Shown in pieces: positions 5,971 through 8,723 of a DNA stretch of 8,723 nucleotides (within the stretch, counting starts at the first letter, position 1; every line of letters starts with the position of its first letter). Below the pieces are notes generated by a model, which worked only from the letters and a program-made list of their open reading frames with translations, was not told the origin of the DNA and searched no databases. The stretch is from the NCBI RefSeq assembly GCF_002341865.1, contig NZ_DDOV01000041.1, positions 9,740 through 18,462 of the forward strand, in the 5' to 3' direction. This DNA is from Clostridium sp. UBA2485 (GTDB lineage: Bacteria; Bacillota; Clostridia; Clostridiales; Clostridiaceae). The position numbers and the translations under genes were made by a program.

Positions 5971-6118
5971 TAAAATGTGATTTTCCATAATAACTATAAC
6001 TTTAAAAAAGTAATAGTTCATATTTTAAAAATAACTAGTCATTATGACATAAATGTTTTCTCATATTTGACTAGTTATTTTATTTTATTTTATTATTTTG
6101 TTATAAAATCACATTTTA
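5971..6118 (+). repeat. Nested inverted-repeat structure (three-way-junction-like) after the 78-aa gene
   Basis: Starting two bases after the stop codon, TAAAATGTGATTTT (5971-5984) is perfectly complementary to AAAATCACATTTTA (6105-6118). Inside this 14-bp outer stem are two further hairpins: AACTATAACTTT / AAAGTAATAGTT (5992-6018, one mismatch) and the terminator stem at 6028-6081. The RNA could fold as a closed three-way junction. The same layout could be a 148-bp MITE-like insertion with 14-bp inverted ends. No ORF lies inside. Confidence 0.6.
6028..6098 (+). terminator. Intrinsic terminator of the 78-aa gene
   Basis: A perfect 14-bp stem pairs AAAATAACTAGTCA (6028-6041) with TGACTAGTTATTTT (6068-6081) around a 26-nt loop, followed by a long T-rich tail of ATTTT units. 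The loop is larger than usual, but the stem and T-tract are convincing. Confidence 0.7.
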
Positions 6119-6340
6119 TAACTTCAAATTTTAAGTAAAAAATATATTTTTATGTTTATTTTTTATTTCATTAATATAATTAACTCTATTATGAAAACTA
6201 ATTCTACCTTTAAACCAAAATCCCTTCATATTTGTAGTATATTACCATTATATGATTGATTTTCCTTTGGTTATCCTCATTTTAGATAATTTATAAGAAT
6301 ATATTGTTATTCATATTTTTTAATACTTGTGTTAATATTA
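6119..6340. other. AT-rich intergenic stretch without a recognisable gene
   Basis: Between the nested repeat and the regulatory dyad of the radical SAM gene I see only very AT-rich DNA. Short frames on either strand (for example 32 codons on the minus strand, 6229-6131) have no ribosome binding site. No tRNA, riboswitch core or CRISPR-like repeat was seen. Confidence 0.6.
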
Positions 6341-6348
6341 GGCTATGT

Positions 6349-6392
6349 TTTAAATTTCACTTGAAATTTAAATATTTTTTATATTTTATAAT
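6349..6392 (+). promoter_or_regulatory. Perfect 24-bp dyad and TATAAT box upstream of the radical SAM gene
   Basis: TTTAAATTTCA (6349-6359), two central bases, then TGAAATTTAAA (6362-6372) form a perfect 11-bp dyad. A TATAAT box (6387-6392) follows. The place for a -35 box 17 bp upstream of it (6364-6369) falls inside the right arm and is a poor match to TTGACA. This geometry is that of an operator overlapping a weak promoter. The regulator is unknown; the motif is similar to, but not the same as, a CodY box. Confidence 0.5.
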
Positions 6393-6450
6393 AAATTATT
6401 AACGAAAGATAATTATTAATAGATTATACTATCTCTATGGAGGAATTTAT

Positions 6451-8364
6451 ATGAAATTAAATACAGAATTTTTACCTATAAATGAAGAAGATATGAAAAA
6501 GCGGGATATAGAACAGTTAGATTTCATTATTATCACTGGTGATGCTTACATAGACCATCCTTCCTTTGGTACAGCCATTATAGGAAGAGTTTTAGAAAGT
6601 GAAGGATATACTGTTGGAATAATAGCTCAACCTAATTGGAATAATGTTGATGATTTTAAAAGATTAGGAGAACCTAAATATGGTTTTTTAATAAACTCTG
6701 GTAATATTGATTCTATGGTTAATCATTACACTGCTTTTAAGAAAAGAAGAAGTGATGATCTATACTCTCCTGGTGGGAAATCAGGATATAGGCCAAATAG
6801 AGCAGTTATTGTTTACAGTAATAGAGCAAGAGAAGCCTATAAAAATGTTCCAATAATTATTGGTGGTATTGAAGCTAGTCTTAGGAGATTTGCTCACTAT
6901 GACTATTGGGATGATAAGGTTAGAAAAAGTATTCTCATGGATTCTAAGGCAGATTTACTAATATATGGTATGGGTGAAAGACCTATATTAGAAGTGGCTA
7001 AATTTTTAAGCTATGGAAGTTCTGTAGAAAGATTACATCATGTAAGAGGCACATCTTATATAACTAAAGACATTTCCAATATTAAAGATTACATTCTACT
7101 TCCTTCTTTTAAAGAAGTTTCTACAAATAAAAAAGCCTATGCTAAAAGCTATAAGCTCTATTCAAAAGAGCAGGATTCTATATGGGGAAAAACTTTAATT
7201 GAACCCTATGGTGATAGATATGTGGTACAAACCCCTCCTCAACATCCACTAACAGAAGAAGAAATGGATAAAGTTTATAATCTTCCATATACAAGAACCT
7301 ATCATCCAATGTATGAGCCTATGGGAGGAATTCCTGCATTACAAGAGGTTAAATTTTCAATTACAAGCCATAGAGGTTGCTTTGGAAGTTGTTCTTTTTG
7401 CGCTCTAACATATCACCAAGGAAGAGTAATACAAAATAGAAGTCAGCAATCTATAATAGATGAAGCTAAACTTTTAACTGAAGATAGTAATTTTAAAGGG
7501 TATATTCACGATATTGGTGGACCTACTGCTAATTTTAGACATAGAGCTTGTAAAAAACAACTGAAACATGGAGTATGTAAAGATAGAGAATGTATGTTCC
7601 CTACTCCTTGCAAAAATTTAATTGCAGATCATAGCGAATATTTAAGTCTTTTAAGAAAGGTAAGGGCTCTTCCTAAAATAAAAAAAGTATTTATTCGTTC
7701 TGGTATACGCTACGATTATTTAATGGAGGATAAAAACACAAAATTTTTTCATGAGCTTTGTGAACATCATATCAGTGGACAACTTAAAGTTGCCCCAGAA
7801 CATATAAGTGATAAAGTATTATCACAAATGGGTAAACCTAAAAAGCAGGTTTATGATAGTTTTAAAAAAAAGTATGCAGACATAAATAAAAAATTAGGGA
7901 AAAATCAATTTGTAATTCCATATTTAATGTCTAGTCATCCTGGTAGTGATATAAACGCAGCTATTGAGCTTGCAGAATATATTAAAACTATGGGACATAT
8001 GCCAGAACAAGTACAGGATTTCTATCCAACACCTGGAAGTCTTTCAACTACTATATATTACACTGGTATAAACCCTATAACTGAAAAAGAGATTTATGTA
8101 CCTAAAGAACATAAAGAAAAAAGTATGCAAAGGGCACTTCTACAGTTTCAAAATCCTGAGAATCATACCTTAGTTAAAAATGCACTAATTAAAGCAAATA
8201 GAAGTGACTTAATTGGATTTGGACCAAATTATTTGATTGCTCCTAGACCTATAAAAAAGCAAGGTTATCAAGGTAAAAATAAAGTGAAAGAGCAAGATGT
8301 GAGTAAAAAATCTTATAAAAATAAAAAAAGCTTAAAATCACCAAAAGGCTCTAAAAAATTGTAA
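6451..8364 (+). CDS. ygiQ: YgiQ-family radical SAM protein (UPF0313)
   Basis: A 637-aa radical SAM enzyme of the YgiQ family, whose reaction is not established to my knowledge. The N-terminal domain (about 1-300) has typical YgiQ signatures: DFIIITGDAYIDHPSFGTA, GYTVGIIAQPNW, FLINSGNIDSMVNHYTA, and NVPIIIGGIEASLRRFAHYD. The radical SAM core begins about 303 with the 4Fe-4S ligands C310, C314 and C317 in SHRGCFGSCSFCAL, a CxxxCxxC motif. A further cysteine cluster (KACKKQL...CKDREC...PTPC) follows in the Fe-S domain, with VFIRSGIRYDYL and QLKVAPEHISD after it. The C-terminal part (about 560-610) resembles the DUF3362 region, ending in a lysine-rich tail of about 40 residues. E. coli YgiQ is longer, about 740 aa. 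The ATG is set by GGAGG (6439-6443) seven bases upstream. It appears to stand alone. Confidence 0.95.
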   Translation: MKLNTEFLPINEEDMKKRDIEQLDFIIITGDAYIDHPSFGTAIIGRVLESEGYTVGIIAQPNWNNVDDFKRLGEPKYGFLINSGNIDSMVNHYTAFKKRRSDDLYSPGGKSGYRPNRAVIVYSNRAREAYKNVPIIIGGIEASLRRFAHYDYWDDKVRKSILMDSKADLLIYGMGERPILEVAKFLSYGSSVERLHHVRGTSYITKDISNIKDYILLPSFKEVSTNKKAYAKSYKLYSKEQDSIWGKTLIEPYGDRYVVQTPPQHPLTEEEMDKVYNLPYTRTYHPMYEPMGGIPALQEVKFSITSHRGCFGSCSFCALTYHQGRVIQNRSQQSIIDEAKLLTEDSNFKGYIHDIGGPTANFRHRACKKQLKHGVCKDRECMFPTPCKNLIADHSEYLSLLRKVRALPKIKKVFIRSGIRYDYLMEDKNTKFFHELCEHHISGQLKVAPEHISDKVLSQMGKPKKQVYDSFKKKYADINKKLGKNQFVIPYLMSSHPGSDINAAIELAEYIKTMGHMPEQVQDFYPTPGSLSTTIYYTGINPITEKEIYVPKEHKEKSMQRALLQFQNPENHTLVKNALIKANRSDLIGFGPNYLIAPRPIKKQGYQGKNKVKEQDVSKKSYKNKKSLKSPKGSKKL

Positions 8365-8570
8365 CAATCTTTTAGACATTTTTAAAAGTATTAGCGAGTA
8401 TTCTTTTTAATTAGACTATAAGCTTAAAAAAAGAGAAAAATATAAAGAAAGCATTTAACATATAGGATTTATTTATTAAAATTTGTCATTAAAATTTTAT
8501 TTAAAATGTGCATCCTAAATTTAAAAGACTAAATATTTAAGTTATCTCTATTTTATTACCTGAAAAATAA

Positions 8571-8617
8571 AAAACATTAAAATTTCATTGCTGATAGCAA
8601 TGAAATTTTAATGTTTT
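8571..8617. terminator. Perfect 22-bp hairpin, probable bidirectional terminator
   Basis: Arms 8571-8592 and 8596-8617 are fully complementary over 22 bp (core AAAATTTCATTGCT / AGCAATGAAATTTT) with a GAT loop, with A and T runs at the ends. It lies 207 nt past the radical SAM stop, which is far for a terminator of that gene, and about 50 nt past the putative stop of a minus-strand gene entering from the right. Between 8365 and 8570 nothing else recognisable was seen. Confidence 0.7.
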
Positions 8618-8665
8618 CTTTAATTTAAAGAGAAAAGAAGCAATTTTTTCAGATGATTTTAAAAA

Positions 8666-8722
8666 TTATTTTGAGAAGACTCCTTTTTTATAATTTTGTC
8701 TAAATTTTTTTAGTCCATAAAC
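8666..8722 (-). CDS. Possible C-terminal end of a gene entering from the right edge
   Basis: On the minus strand one frame is open from the window edge to TAA at 8668-8666, reading VYGLKKFRQNYKKGVFSK. The other two minus frames close within about 25 bases. The 22-bp hairpin lies about 50 nt downstream, as expected for a terminator. Eighteen codons in AT-rich DNA are too few to be sure, and no family can be assigned. Confidence 0.3.
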   Translation of the reverse strand, partial: VYGLKKFRQNYKKGVFSK

Positions 8723-8723
8723 C

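Noticed and set aside
6131..6229. 32-codon frame on the - strand (starts MKGFWFKGR)
   Set aside because: The product looks protein-like, but there is no ribosome binding site before the ATG, an in-frame stop lies 15 bases upstream, and no promoter is evident.
6349..6372. CodY box in the dyad upstream of the radical SAM gene
   Set aside because: The half-sites are similar, but the spacing and arm sequence differ from AATTTTCWGAAAATT, so a CodY assignment is not supported.

Overview
The window looks like a chromosomal segment of a low-GC, spore-forming Firmicute, most likely Clostridium in the broad sense. The basis is very AT-rich intergenic DNA, AT-rich codon use, strong AGGAGG-type ribosome binding sites, intrinsic terminators with T-tracts, and gene families typical of clostridia. 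The species cannot be named from the sequence alone.

Layout, left to right. asnA (200-1204, +) has its own promoter and ends at a terminator. A cluster of hairpins (1262-1452) separates it from a convergent gene, 1451-2713 (-), which encodes a soluble MgtE-like Mg2+-sensor protein (PRC-barrel-like, MgtE N and CBS domains) without the channel domain. That gene has an unusual leader of more than 400 nt. In order of transcription it holds a promoter at 3152-3180, an M-box (ykoK) Mg2+ riboswitch at about 2945-3110, its terminator at 2910-2934, a 31-codon ORF with a good ribosome binding site at 2747-2842, and a perfect 12-bp hairpin at 2731-2792. The 5' arm of the hairpin lies inside the small ORF, and its 3' arm lies between the ORF's stop and the ribosome binding site of the main gene. 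This looks like Mg2+ control at two levels: transcription attenuation by the M-box, then possible translational coupling through a leader peptide. It is the most interesting part of the window.

Upstream lies a 213-bp MITE-like element (3240-3452) with 33-bp imperfect terminal inverted repeats and four internal hairpins. It sits between the M-box promoter and the terminator of a two-gene operon (5588 down to 3546, -). That operon encodes an NfeD-family membrane protein and a flotillin (FloT), the pair that organises membrane microdomains in Bacillus. Divergent from it is a 78-aa acidic protein of unknown function (5733-5969, +), preceded by a sequence resembling a forespore sigma-G promoter and followed by a nested inverted-repeat structure ending in a terminator.

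The right third holds a YgiQ-family radical SAM protein (6451-8364, +) with a 24-bp perfect dyad just upstream of a TATAAT -10 box. A very strong 22-bp hairpin (8571-8617) closes the region. A short open frame running in from the right edge on the - strand may be the tail of a convergent gene.
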